Assembly: GCF_017569185.1 (NCBI RefSeq)
Contig: NZ_CP071869.1
Span: 1-64,000 of the forward strand
Length of the DNA: 64,000 nt
Source: Polaribacter cellanae
Lineage (GTDB): Bacteria; Bacteroidota; Bacteroidia; Flavobacteriales; Flavobacteriaceae
Reading direction: 5' to 3'
The notes under the pieces are model-generated. The model worked only from the letters and a program-made list of their open reading frames with translations. It had not been told where the DNA came from and made no database searches. A program made the position numbers and the translations under genes. Of the stretch, positions 6,774 to 16,307 are shown piece after piece (within the stretch, counting starts at the first letter, position 1; every line of letters begins with the position of its first letter).

Positions 6774-7700
6774 ATGAGCATTTTCCCAAAAAGAACCATT
6801 CCAGGCAAAACAGTTACGATACACTGGAATTTCAACACATCACATTTAAAAGGTGTCCATTTGTGTCCATTTGTAAAAATCGGAGTAAAAGACCCCAAAG
6901 ACAATATTACTATGCTTTTTGAAGATTATGTTATCGCTTTTCCAGACCAAAAAGAAAGTAAGGAAGAATCATCTCAAAAACTAAAATACTTAAATAAGAA
7001 TATCCCTCTGTTGGTACTGGCAGATTATCTGGAAGGATCTTGTAAGCGAGAAAAACTCGTCGAAATATTAACCAATATTCAGGCAGGTCGTCATTATTAT
7101 TTCACATATAGTATTCCCCATGACGCACCATTGGGTAAATACTCTCTAATTTCAGAGGTTCATAATAATGGAAGTGTAAAGTATTCCAAGACCCGTCTTG
7201 ATGATCATTTTTGGGTTGAGAAAATTTCGCTTGTCAATGTAATAGACAAAGGAAATGAAAGAACCGCTGTAGTCTGTAATCACTCCGAAGAACCGACACC
7301 AGTGAAAATAGTCAAATATTCCATTGACGTTAATGGCCATATGGAAACCGAAATAGAGGTTTTTGAAATGAATCCAAAAGATTCTAGGCTTATTTCAGTT
7401 TCTGAAGAAAAGGCATTTTTACTCTACAATGAGGAACGAGAAACGTTAGCTTTAACAGAAGAGGTGCCTATTTATCTAATAAAAAATCACGAAATACTAT
7501 CCGTCAGTAAAAAAAATGGATTGGATTGTCTTATGGGAAAAAATAGTGATGGAGCTTATTGGCTTTCTCGTGAAGCCAAAAACCTATGGGATAAATCAGA
7601 TGGATTGCTCAATAAAAATACCTTATCCGAAAAAGAAAAAGATGTATTAAAAGAGATGGAAAAACAGGGTCTCATAAAAAAACTAACCTATAATGGCTAA
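6774..7700 (+). CDS. Unknown 308-aa protein with a possible C-terminal PqqD-like domain
   Basis: There is no signal peptide. The first 150 residues look like a beta-sandwich (PGKTVTIHWNFNTS; then YYFTYSIPHDAPLGKYSL), resembling Ig-like domains, and a second beta-rich region follows. The last 50 residues (about 259-305) show YWLSREAKNLWDKSDG, a short gap, then a helix ending KEMEKQGLIKKL. This resembles the pattern of PqqD-type peptide-recognition domains (L..a..iW...DG, then a helix ending in GLI), although the middle is shorter. If right, it would bind the leader of the Cys-peptide. Its stop overlaps the following gene. No family name can be given. Confidence 0.6.
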   Translation: MSIFPKRTIPGKTVTIHWNFNTSHLKGVHLCPFVKIGVKDPKDNITMLFEDYVIAFPDQKESKEESSQKLKYLNKNIPLLVLADYLEGSCKREKLVEILTNIQAGRHYYFTYSIPHDAPLGKYSLISEVHNNGSVKYSKTRLDDHFWVEKISLVNVIDKGNERTAVVCNHSEEPTPVKIVKYSIDVNGHMETEIEVFEMNPKDSRLISVSEEKAFLLYNEERETLALTEEVPIYLIKNHEILSVSKKNGLDCLMGKNSDGAYWLSREAKNLWDKSDGLLNKNTLSEKEKDVLKEMEKQGLIKKLTYNG

Positions 7701-10101
7701 AAAACAATACCAAATAATGTATCTATATCCTATGAAGGAACTAGTTGTTAAAACCTCTATGAAAATTACATGTGCATTCTTTTTAAGCTTATTTGTAAGC
7801 TCGGTCCTTTATTCCCAAAATGGAGAAATATTAGGGATAGTAACAGACAATCGAAAAGCACCTTTATTTGGAGCGCATGTTCAAATAATCGAACTAAATA
7901 AACGAACCATTACAGATGAAAAAGGTTTTTTTAGTTTCGATAAACTTTCCAAAGGAAAGTACAACATAGAGGTTTCTTATATTGGGTTTGAAACAATTTA
8001 TTCCATCGTTGATATTTCAACACAAAAACCCAAGGTTCAAATAAGTTTAAATTTAAAACCCCAACAAACTGAACTTGAGGAAATAACGCTCGTTGGAAAA
8101 TCAAAAACCCAACAACTAAGAGAAAGCACGGCCAATGTATCGGTATTGCAAACGAAAAATTTCCGCGATAGAAATACAAATACCAGCGATATCGTAAAGC
8201 AAATTTCTGGGGTGAATGTGCGTCAAACGGGTGGTTTTGGAAGTAATGCCGAAATTTATGTCAACGGAATGACTGGAAAATCTGTACCCTTTTTTTTGGA
8301 TGGGATTCCACTCTCTTATTTTGGTTCAGGACTAGGATTAAATGTATTACCAGCAAACCTAATAGAACAAATCGAGGTCTACAAAGGAGTAGTGCCCGTT
8401 GATTTAGGTGCAGATGCCCTTGGAGGAGGCATCAATATCATTACCCGTAAATCCTATTCAGATTATTTAGATGCTTCCTATTCTATAGGATCATTCAATA
8501 GCCATAAGGTGAACCTAAACGCACAATTGGCAAACCCCAATAATAAATGGATGTTCGGGATACATTCATTTTTTAACCATTCCGATAATAATTATAAGGT
8601 AGATGTTGAAATCCCCGATGAATTCGGAAACCCAATTCCAGCGACTGTCAAGCGTTTTCACGATAAATTTTCTAACTATCTGGTGAATCTTTATACAGGG
8701 GTTTATGACAAAGATTATGCCGATCGTTTAGTTTTTAACGCACGTTATTCAGGGCTCAAAGATGATGTTCAGCACAATGCTATTATGGCCCAGCCCTATG
8801 GGCAAGTAACCTATGACGAATCAACTCTAGGTGCTTCTTTAGAATATGCAAAAAAGCATATTCTAAAGAAAACGGATGTAAAATGGTATAGTGCCTATAA
8901 CCGTACAAGAGGGCATTTTATTGATACAACACTAAATGCCTACACTTGGGATGGTAAGATATATGATAGACGTACAGATGGCGGAGAGATTTCCGCCTCG
9001 CGTAATTTTTTAGAACTTACTTCTCAAAATGTCTTGAACCGAATTAACATAAACTACCATCCATGGGAGAAAGGAAAATTCACATTGAATCTTTTTACTG
9101 CATGGTTTAGAAGAATAGGTAAAGATCCTGTTGCAGCCGAGTTTTATGGAGAGGATTTTTTCGCCAACCCAACCCAACTTTTTAAGAATGCTACAGGACT
9201 TTCCTATGAGCATCGTTTCTCACAGGATTTAACGAGCTATACAGCCGTCAAACATTTTTGGTTGAATGCCGATGGATACGCCATACAAAATCTTAAACTC
9301 GTAGCCAATCAACAAGAAGCATCCAATTTTGGCTTTCTCCAGTCGTTACGTTATCATGTTACAAAATTTTTTCTTTTAAAATCTTCCTACGAATATGCAA
9401 CCAGACTTCCTGATGAATTTGAACTCTTTGGAGATTTTACATTGGTAAGACCCAACCCGTTTTTAGAACCAGAACAAAGTCACAATCTCAATTTAGGATT
9501 TCAACTGAATTCCCAAAAATTCAACTGTGACACCAATCTTTTTTACCGTGATACGGATAATGTTATCTGGTTGCGAACCTCCCAGTTTTATGCCCAATAT
9601 CAAAATCTATTGAGATCACGTACGCTTGGTGTAGATATGGAATTGCGCTATCGTCCATTTGATTTTCTGGATATAAAGGCCAATGCTACTTATCAAGATT
9701 TAAGAAACCGTTCCCCAAAAAACATTGTAGGAGCTGTGGATGATCGTTACTTCAACGCAAGATTACCCAATATCCCATATTTTTTCGGGAATGGCGAAAT
9801 ACGCTATCATAAAAGCAATTTCCTAAATACAAAAAACAACATTTCGGCTTGGTGGTCTGCAAATTACGTTAACGAATTTTATCTCTTTTGGTCGGTGGAC
9901 GGGAACAAGGATCTCAAGAATACAATTCCCTCTCAATTCGTACAAAATTTGGGAGTTACCTTTTCACATCCTGAAAACCGATGGGCAATTACCTTAGAGC
10001 ATACTAACATATTCAATGAAAAAGTATTTGATAATTTTAGTGTACAACGGCCAGGGCAAGCGTTTTATGTAACCCTTAGAACTTTTATAAATAAATATTA
10101 A
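7693..10101 (+). CDS. TonB-dependent outer-membrane receptor
   Basis: This is an outer-membrane active importer. Several in-frame ATGs exist. The signal peptide MKITCAFFLSLFVSSVLYSQ begins at 7759, so the true start may be 7759 or 7732; the 7693 start overlaps the previous gene by 8 bases. After the signal comes a carboxypeptidase-regulatory-like domain (GIVTDNRKAPLFGAHVQI). A plug domain follows (VKQISGVNVRQTGGFGSNAEIYVNG ...), cut here to its core, then GGGINIITR and a long beta-barrel ending in Phe/Tyr-rich strands. Its place behind the peptide genes suggests uptake of the metal-loaded product; the substrate is not provable from sequence. Confidence 0.9.
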   Translation: MAKKQYQIMYLYPMKELVVKTSMKITCAFFLSLFVSSVLYSQNGEILGIVTDNRKAPLFGAHVQIIELNKRTITDEKGFFSFDKLSKGKYNIEVSYIGFETIYSIVDISTQKPKVQISLNLKPQQTELEEITLVGKSKTQQLRESTANVSVLQTKNFRDRNTNTSDIVKQISGVNVRQTGGFGSNAEIYVNGMTGKSVPFFLDGIPLSYFGSGLGLNVLPANLIEQIEVYKGVVPVDLGADALGGGINIITRKSYSDYLDASYSIGSFNSHKVNLNAQLANPNNKWMFGIHSFFNHSDNNYKVDVEIPDEFGNPIPATVKRFHDKFSNYLVNLYTGVYDKDYADRLVFNARYSGLKDDVQHNAIMAQPYGQVTYDESTLGASLEYAKKHILKKTDVKWYSAYNRTRGHFIDTTLNAYTWDGKIYDRRTDGGEISASRNFLELTSQNVLNRININYHPWEKGKFTLNLFTAWFRRIGKDPVAAEFYGEDFFANPTQLFKNATGLSYEHRFSQDLTSYTAVKHFWLNADGYAIQNLKLVANQQEASNFGFLQSLRYHVTKFFLLKSSYEYATRLPDEFELFGDFTLVRPNPFLEPEQSHNLNLGFQLNSQKFNCDTNLFYRDTDNVIWLRTSQFYAQYQNLLRSRTLGVDMELRYRPFDFLDIKANATYQDLRNRSPKNIVGAVDDRYFNARLPNIPYFFGNGEIRYHKSNFLNTKNNISAWWSANYVNEFYLFWSVDGNKDLKNTIPSQFVQNLGVTFSHPENRWAITLEHTNIFNEKVFDNFSVQRPGQAFYVTLRTFINKY

Positions 10102-10120
10102 CATTAAATACATTCGAAAG

Positions 10121-11326
10121 ATGAAAAAACAAATTTTTAAAAAAATCTCAGTATTAACATTTTCAATCGTCTTAATCTTTGCCACAACTTCTTGCAGTAA
10201 TGACAATAATTCTAACGATGAAAAGGAACCTGTTCCAGTAAATTTTGGCATTACTACTGTAAGCGGTGCATGGCCTAATCAGACTTCGTACATTCAAGGT
10301 CTAACGGACTTGAATTTTTCAACCATAGGAAACGAAAATGCAGCAGAATTAACAGGAAATGCAAGTACAGTTTCCTATAATGGCTCTTTGTACGCATCGC
10401 CATTTGGTGCACCTGCTACTTTAGTAAAATATTCATTCAACGATAACGGAGATGCAGTTGAAAAAGAGCGAATAATTGTACCAGGTGCGAATACTTTTTC
10501 AACTATTTATTTTAAAAGTGAAAGCATTGCCTATGCTTCTGTTGCAGGGGGTATTTCAAAGCTTATCATTTTTAATCCAACCACAATGCGTATTACAGGG
10601 GAAGTCTCATTAACTCTTATTACCAAACGCTTTCCAAAAGCTACTCGTACATACTACAAGGGTATGATAGAACGTGATGGTAAGCTGTTTATGGGGGTAC
10701 ACTACGAGAAAAATTTTTCTCCAGTAAATGATTCGGCCTATGTTGCAGTGATTGATTTGAATACTCGCACTGTAGAAAAAGTAATTGTTGACGATAGAAC
10801 TGGAATGATTTTCGGTGGTGAAACTGGTCCGTGTATGATAAAAGAAAAGAATGGAGATATTTACATACAGGCTTTAGGTACTACCAACGCTGGTGGTAAT
10901 GGCCCAAGTGGGGTGCTCCGTATTAAAAATGGTCAAACCGATTTTGATTCTAGCTATTTCTTTAATCTTGAAAAAGCAGTAGGTAATATATGTTACGGTA
11001 TTTATCCTACAGCTAATGGACTTACTTTCACTAAAAAGGTTGAAGATGAAACTGATTTTTGGGAATTTAAAACAAAATTACCACAATTCAAATATGTTAA
11101 AATAAATCTTGCTTCAAAAACATCAGAGGGGGTAGTTAAGGGTTTGCCTACGTCATATAAGAGAAGCATGATAGTGAAATCTTATGATAATAATACACTA
11201 CTTTTTACCACCTCTACCAATGATGAGAATGCTGTCTATTCTTATGATATAGCTACTGGCAATGTATCTAAAAAATTTACATCAACTGGAGGATACATCA
11301 CAGGTCTTGAACAGTTGAATCAATAA
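10121..11326 (+). CDS. DUF4374-type periplasmic lipoprotein
   Basis: This is a 401-aa lipoprotein. The lipobox FATTSC puts the lipidated Cys at residue 25, followed by SNDNN. The mature part has repeated strands with Gly-Asn turns, consistent with a beta-propeller (segments such as GISKLIIFNPTTM, AYVAVIDLNTRTV and AVYSYDIATGNVSKKF). This resembles DUF4374 proteins that sit next to TonB receptors for siderophore-like substrates in Bacteroidota. It probably handles the ligand in the periplasm or at the membrane surface. It is 19 bases behind the receptor gene. Confidence 0.75.
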   Translation: MKKQIFKKISVLTFSIVLIFATTSCSNDNNSNDEKEPVPVNFGITTVSGAWPNQTSYIQGLTDLNFSTIGNENAAELTGNASTVSYNGSLYASPFGAPATLVKYSFNDNGDAVEKERIIVPGANTFSTIYFKSESIAYASVAGGISKLIIFNPTTMRITGEVSLTLITKRFPKATRTYYKGMIERDGKLFMGVHYEKNFSPVNDSAYVAVIDLNTRTVEKVIVDDRTGMIFGGETGPCMIKEKNGDIYIQALGTTNAGGNGPSGVLRIKNGQTDFDSSYFFNLEKAVGNICYGIYPTANGLTFTKKVEDETDFWEFKTKLPQFKYVKINLASKTSEGVVKGLPTSYKRSMIVKSYDNNTLLFTTSTNDENAVYSYDIATGNVSKKFTSTGGYITGLEQLNQ

Positions 11327-11337
11327 TTTTTAATAAT

Positions 11338-12039
11338 ATGTTAGAAGCCAAAGACCTTACAAAAAAATACGGTAATTTTACAGCACTGGATACCTTAAAC
11401 CTAAGCATCCGAGCAGGCGATATTTTTTGCTTGCTTGGAGCAAACGGAGCCGGAAAATCAACGACTATCAACTTGTTTTTAAATTTTATCGAACCCTCTT
11501 CAGGAAAAGCTTTCGTCAATGGTTTGGATGTAGAAAAAAATCCTCGAAAAACAAAGCAATGGCTATCTTATATTCCAGAAAATCTACAATTGTACCAAAA
11601 CATGACAGGGCTTGAAAACCTTCGCTTTTTTTGTGGTCTTCAAGGGGGCAATCAAAATAAAGAAGAACTAGAAGCCTTATTGATTCAATCAGGATTGCAA
11701 AAGGATTTTGTTCTAAAAAGGGTGAGTAGTTATTCTAAAGGAATGCGACAAAAAGTAGGTGTTGCTTTGGCAAGGGCAAAAGGGGCTAAAATCCTACTTT
11801 TAGACGAACCCACATCTGGATTAGACCCAAAGGCTAGTAATGAATTTTCTGAACTCTTACTGGAAATGAAAGAACAAAAAGTAGCCACTTTAATGACTAC
11901 CCATGATCTTTTTCGAGCAAAGGATACAGGAACACACATAGGGATTATGAAAGGAGGGGTTCTGGTCGATAAAATGGAATCAAGTCAAGTTTCTTTTCAG
12001 GATTTAGAGCAAAAGTATTTAAGACATATGCACACATAA
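11338..12039 (+). CDS. ABC transporter ATP-binding protein
   Basis: This 233-aa ABC ATPase has Walker A GANGAGKS at about 34-41, the Q-loop region near IPENLQLYQNM, a signature variant YSKGM near 133, Walker B with the D-loop LLLDEPTSGLDP near 151, and the switch His in MTTHD. It resembles the exporter type (CcmA/NosF group). It is followed after one base by two permeases and 11 bases behind the DUF4374 lipoprotein, so the three form one ABC exporter in the peptide operon. Confidence 0.93.
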   Translation: MLEAKDLTKKYGNFTALDTLNLSIRAGDIFCLLGANGAGKSTTINLFLNFIEPSSGKAFVNGLDVEKNPRKTKQWLSYIPENLQLYQNMTGLENLRFFCGLQGGNQNKEELEALLIQSGLQKDFVLKRVSSYSKGMRQKVGVALARAKGAKILLLDEPTSGLDPKASNEFSELLLEMKEQKVATLMTTHDLFRAKDTGTHIGIMKGGVLVDKMESSQVSFQDLEQKYLRHMHT

Positions 12040-12040
12040 T

Positions 12041-13471
12041 ATGAAACGTCAAGTCTTTTTAATTACAGGAAAGGAACTTAAAGGTATGGCAAGGCAAAAC
12101 TCTTTAAAAATTTTATTTGCTATAATTATAATTCTCCTAGGGTTTGCACTCTATGCAGGGCATATTGCTTACAAACAGCAACAGATTATGGTGGAAAGGG
12201 CACAAAAAGAAAGAAGGGCAGAATGGTTAGGTCAAGGAAACAAACACCCTCATATTGCCGCCCACTATGGCACTTATGTTTTTAAACCTAAGACACTTCT
12301 TAGTCTTTTTGATTTTGGATTGGATACCTATACTGGAACATCTGTTTATTTAGAGGCTCACTACCCTCATGAATTTATGTTTAGACCGGCACAAGGGTAT
12401 GGTAATATGATTCGTTTCGGGGAATTAAGTGCTGCCTTGGTACTCCAATTATTATTGCCTCTACTCATTATATTCATCACTTTTCAAACCTTTACCAAAG
12501 AAAAGAAGACAGGGACTCTAAAATTATTGGTTAGTCAAGGAGTTTCGATAAGGTCTATTTATTTGGGCAAGGTCTTGGCTTATTCCCTAATTATTTTTGT
12601 AATCATAGTTCTATTCTTTATGGGTTTATATATAGTGGGGGTCTATGAAAAAACAAGTACTATGATTAGTGATATGGGGTTACGCATTTTACTTCTCTTT
12701 TTTGTTTATGCTGGGTATTTATGGGTTTTTACGAATTTTTCAGTTTGGATATCCCTTAAATCTTCGAGTGCAAGAAACGCTCTTCTGACCTTATTGATAT
12801 TCTGGATAGCAACAGGAATCATTATACCAAAGACTTCTGCCAATCTTGGCGAAACCCTATACTCCTTACCATCCACGAAAATATATAAAGAAGCTATCCA
12901 AAATGATATTGTAAATGGCATGAACCCTAATGATACTAGGGAAAAGAGAATAGCAAGGCTAAAAGAACATTATTTACAACAGTATGGAGTTGACTCTCTT
13001 AATCAGCTTCCTTTGAATTTTGAAGGAATACGAATGCAAGAAGGGGAAGAATATGCTAATAAAGTGTATGATTTTCATGATGCAACCCTTTACAAAAAAA
13101 TTGAGCTTCAAAACAGGATGGGAAGTTTAATGGGGTTTTTTGCTCCTTATATAGCCGTAAGGAATCTTTCAATGGCGTTTGCAGCAACCGATTGGTATAG
13201 CTTTAATGATTTTCAAAAAAAGACCAACACCTATCGTCGTCATCTTATACGTACGATGAACAACGATATGGCAAAGAATTCGCGTTATGGAGAATTCTAT
13301 GAATACAAAGTAGGAAAGAACTTATGGAAAACCATATCGGATTTTAAATATTTAGTACCTAAGGTAACTATGATTTTCAAATACTATTGGATGGAAATTG
13401 TTTCATTGTCCCTTTGGGTTTTGATAATGTTCTTTATCATTCCTTCTTCCTCTAAAAATAAATTGATATGA
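12041..13471 (+). CDS. ABC-2 permease, DUF3526-like (first subunit)
   Basis: This 476-aa membrane protein has one helix at about 23-42, then a long extracytoplasmic loop, a block of five or six helices (about 135-280), a second loop, and a final helix (about 445-465). A large loop after the first helix and the TFTKEKKTGTLKLLVSQG motif after helix two are typical of ABC-2 permeases with DUF3526. Its stop overlaps the next permease by 4 bases. It forms the transport channel with the ATPase before it. Confidence 0.85.
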   Translation: MKRQVFLITGKELKGMARQNSLKILFAIIIILLGFALYAGHIAYKQQQIMVERAQKERRAEWLGQGNKHPHIAAHYGTYVFKPKTLLSLFDFGLDTYTGTSVYLEAHYPHEFMFRPAQGYGNMIRFGELSAALVLQLLLPLLIIFITFQTFTKEKKTGTLKLLVSQGVSIRSIYLGKVLAYSLIIFVIIVLFFMGLYIVGVYEKTSTMISDMGLRILLLFFVYAGYLWVFTNFSVWISLKSSSARNALLTLLIFWIATGIIIPKTSANLGETLYSLPSTKIYKEAIQNDIVNGMNPNDTREKRIARLKEHYLQQYGVDSLNQLPLNFEGIRMQEGEEYANKVYDFHDATLYKKIELQNRMGSLMGFFAPYIAVRNLSMAFAATDWYSFNDFQKKTNTYRRHLIRTMNNDMAKNSRYGEFYEYKVGKNLWKTISDFKYLVPKVTMIFKYYWMEIVSLSLWVLIMFFIIPSSSKNKLI

Positions 13472-14892
13472 AATTAATTTTATTATTATGGCAACGAGAG
13501 GGTATTTCCATTATTAGAAATACTTTTCAAATAATCATATTGTCTACTATTTTTTTATTGGGTACGTATGCCATCTACTATGGATATTCCAAAATAACAG
13601 AACAACAAAAGACAATCAACAATGTACAACAAATTGAAAAGGAGGAATTTGAAAGCTATAAAGAGAGTTTTTACAGCGACCATACGTTGGTTAAGGAAAA
13701 ACAACTATTCGATATAGCTTCAAAGCCCGCTTATGCATGGTATCGACATGGCTACCATGCCATCTTAAACCCTCATAGTTTAGCTCACATGTCTCTAGGA
13801 CAAAGGGATATAGAGCCTTATTATTACAAATTGACTGGCACGAGCCTGTATTACCAATTATTTCAAATTGAGTTGGCCAACCCATTGAAGCTATATGCAG
13901 GAAATTTTGATCTATCCTTTGTGCTTATTTATTTATTCCCTTTACTTATAATAGCTTTCACTTATGGATTATATGCAGAGGAAAAGGAAAACGGGATGCT
14001 GCCCCTACTGAGGTTGCAAACCATTGGACTAAGAAAAATACTGCTAATCAGAATTGGCTTTTATTATGTCCTGATTGTCGGGTCGGGAATCCTCTTGTCA
14101 TCCATTGGCTTTTTGGTTTCAAGAGAGTTGGAGGTTTTGTCCATTTTTTTATGGATATCTGCCATTTTATGTTATTTCAGTTTTTGGTTTGCGTTGATGT
14201 TTTTGTTGATTAGTCTTAAAAAAAATTCTTCTTTAACCGCCATTAGTGCCGCTAGCTTATGGCTTCTATTTCTAATTGTTCTCCCAGCTGTATTGAATGT
14301 GTATGCAAATCTTGTGTATCCAATTGATAATACGTCAATTGCTGATGTTACTCGTAGAAGAAGCCTTGAAAACGAAGACGATTTGAATGAGGCTAAGGCA
14401 GTAGTTCTCGAATACTTACAGAACCGGAACGACTTGAAGGAAGCGGATTCTTTGATTGGCGTAAATACTATGGCCAAAGCCTATGCTGCTTTTACGGCAC
14501 TAAATGATAACCACCATAGAAAAGAGGTGTCCAGCTACTTCTATCAAGTTAGACGAAGGCAAAAGAAGATTTCCTTATTTCGATGGGCAAACCCAGCAGT
14601 AAATACACAAGGAATTCTTAATGAAATTGTTGAAACAGATTCTGGAATTTTTCAATCCTTTTATCAGTCAATTGAGAGCTTTCACAAGGGTATTACCAGC
14701 TTTTATTTTGATAAATTGTTTCTAAATCAAGAAATAACGAAAAAGGACTACGAAACTCTTCCCGAATTCAATCTAAATATCGATGTAACAACAAGAAACC
14801 ATACTATTAGAAGTGGTTTAATGGAAATTTTGGTAACCACTTTTTTGCTCTTTGGCATATCATTGGTTCTTTTTAATAAAACTACGTTTTAA
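13468..14892 (+). CDS. ABC-2 permease, DUF3526-like (second subunit)
   Basis: This 474-aa protein has the same layout as the preceding permease: a first helix at about 18-38, a long loop, a helix block with YAEEKENGMLPLLRLQT at its cytosolic side, a second long loop, and a last helix near 450-470. The pair overlaps by ATGA and likely forms a heterodimer. Cargo is unknown. Export of the peptide product or clearance of a metal complex is possible. Confidence 0.85.
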   Translation: MKLILLLWQREGISIIRNTFQIIILSTIFLLGTYAIYYGYSKITEQQKTINNVQQIEKEEFESYKESFYSDHTLVKEKQLFDIASKPAYAWYRHGYHAILNPHSLAHMSLGQRDIEPYYYKLTGTSLYYQLFQIELANPLKLYAGNFDLSFVLIYLFPLLIIAFTYGLYAEEKENGMLPLLRLQTIGLRKILLIRIGFYYVLIVGSGILLSSIGFLVSRELEVLSIFLWISAILCYFSFWFALMFLLISLKKNSSLTAISAASLWLLFLIVLPAVLNVYANLVYPIDNTSIADVTRRRSLENEDDLNEAKAVVLEYLQNRNDLKEADSLIGVNTMAKAYAAFTALNDNHHRKEVSSYFYQVRRRQKKISLFRWANPAVNTQGILNEIVETDSGIFQSFYQSIESFHKGITSFYFDKLFLNQEITKKDYETLPEFNLNIDVTTRNHTIRSGLMEILVTTFLLFGISLVLFNKTTF

Positions 14893-14950
14893 AAGGGTAT
14901 TGAAAATTCGAAGCGTAAACACATTCCTATAAAACTTACACCACGAAAAC

Positions 14951-16297
14951 TTGAAGAAAAATCCTGATTTTATCAATGACAACCTTTGGAAACTTTTATT
15001 AAGGCTTTCTGTACCTAGCATTTTGGGAATGATGGTGATATCCATCAATGGACTTGTTGATATATTTTACACCAGTTATTTTATAGGAACAGAGGCTTTT
15101 ACAGGTATTTCTATGTTGTTTCCTTTAATGTTGGTTGTTACCAGTGTTACCGTTTTTGTAGCGGTGGGTTCTGCATCTGTACTTAGTAGAGTCATAGGTG
15201 CAAATCAGGTCGAAGTCCAGAGCAAAATTATCCCGAACATGATAGCCTTGTCTCTTATCGGAGCAGCTATGGTCACTATCCCTGGGTTCATTTTTTCGAA
15301 AGAAATAGTTTCTGTTTTAGGAGTCTCTGGAGCATTGTTTACCTACGCTTTAGAATATTATAAGATATACATTTTGGGAGCACTGTTCAGTATTTATGGT
15401 CTTTCAGCCAACGGTTTGATACGTGCAGAAGGGAAAATACGACATGCTATGCAATTTACGCTGATTTCCGTAATTCTAAATATAGTATTTACACCTCTGT
15501 TCATTGGTGTTTTACGTATGGGTGTAGCTGGTGCTGCATGGAGTAGCATAGCAGCTATGTTTATTTACAGCTTATTGACATCCTTATATTTTATACGAGG
15601 GAAGGCGACATTTCATACGGGTCGTTTCCAAATAAGGTTGGAATACAAAATTCTCAAGAATGTTTTGAGTATTGGGTTTTCGGCATTTTCAATACAGCTG
15701 TCTAATTTATTCAGGCAATTTCTACTGTTCAGATTAGTGGTTTTATACGGAACTTTTGAGGCTATGGCTTTTTTCAATGCCGTTTTTAGATTGTTTACCT
15801 TTTTGGCAATTCCTCTTTTGGGACTTTACCAGTCTATGCAACCAGTTATTGGAATCAACTATGGTGCTAATAAACAAGATAGGTGCCTAAAAGGTGTATC
15901 TATCTATAGATTAGCAGGAATTGTGCTTGGTACAGCAATAATTATTCCCATACTGGTTTTCCCTGAAACTATTATAAATATTATGTTACCAAATAAAACG
16001 TTTAACGAAGCTGAAATTTTTAATGTACGAATGATAATGAGCATCCTATTGGTCATTCCAATATCTTCTAGTAGTATCATTCTATTTCAATCAATAGGTA
16101 AAGCTAAATTGGCTACTTTGTTACCTGTTGGCCGTCAATTGTTTCTATTTGTACCTATTGTATTAGCACTGACTAGATATTTTGGTATTGAAGGTATATA
16201 CTATAGTCTTGTTCTAGAAAATGTGCTTTATGCATTCGTTCTATGGATTATATCTGAAAAAACACTTCAACGGATTGCAGTAAGAGCGGGACTGTAA
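14951..16297 (+). CDS. MATE family efflux transporter
   Basis: This 448-aa multidrug and toxin extrusion transporter has twelve predicted helices. It begins KKNPDFINDNLWKLLLRLSVPSILGMM and repeats the MATE half pattern (PLLGLYQSMQPVIGINYGAN near 289-308). The start codon is TTG at 14951; no ATG or GTG lies upstream in frame and the next ATG would remove the first helix. It lies 58 bases behind the ABC permeases. MATE proteins export metallophores and peptides in some systems (MbnM in methanobactin clusters), which fits the island but does not prove it. Confidence 0.9.
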   Translation: MKKNPDFINDNLWKLLLRLSVPSILGMMVISINGLVDIFYTSYFIGTEAFTGISMLFPLMLVVTSVTVFVAVGSASVLSRVIGANQVEVQSKIIPNMIALSLIGAAMVTIPGFIFSKEIVSVLGVSGALFTYALEYYKIYILGALFSIYGLSANGLIRAEGKIRHAMQFTLISVILNIVFTPLFIGVLRMGVAGAAWSSIAAMFIYSLLTSLYFIRGKATFHTGRFQIRLEYKILKNVLSIGFSAFSIQLSNLFRQFLLFRLVVLYGTFEAMAFFNAVFRLFTFLAIPLLGLYQSMQPVIGINYGANKQDRCLKGVSIYRLAGIVLGTAIIIPILVFPETIINIMLPNKTFNEAEIFNVRMIMSILLVIPISSSSIILFQSIGKAKLATLLPVGRQLFLFVPIVLALTRYFGIEGIYYSLVLENVLYAFVLWIISEKTLQRIAVRAGL

Positions 16298-16307
16298 ACA
16301 CAGTGAT

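Noticed and set aside
6108..16297. Reading the island as a methanobactin cluster
   Set aside because: No DUF692 (MbnB) or MbnC-like protein is present, and the two unknown proteins do not match them.
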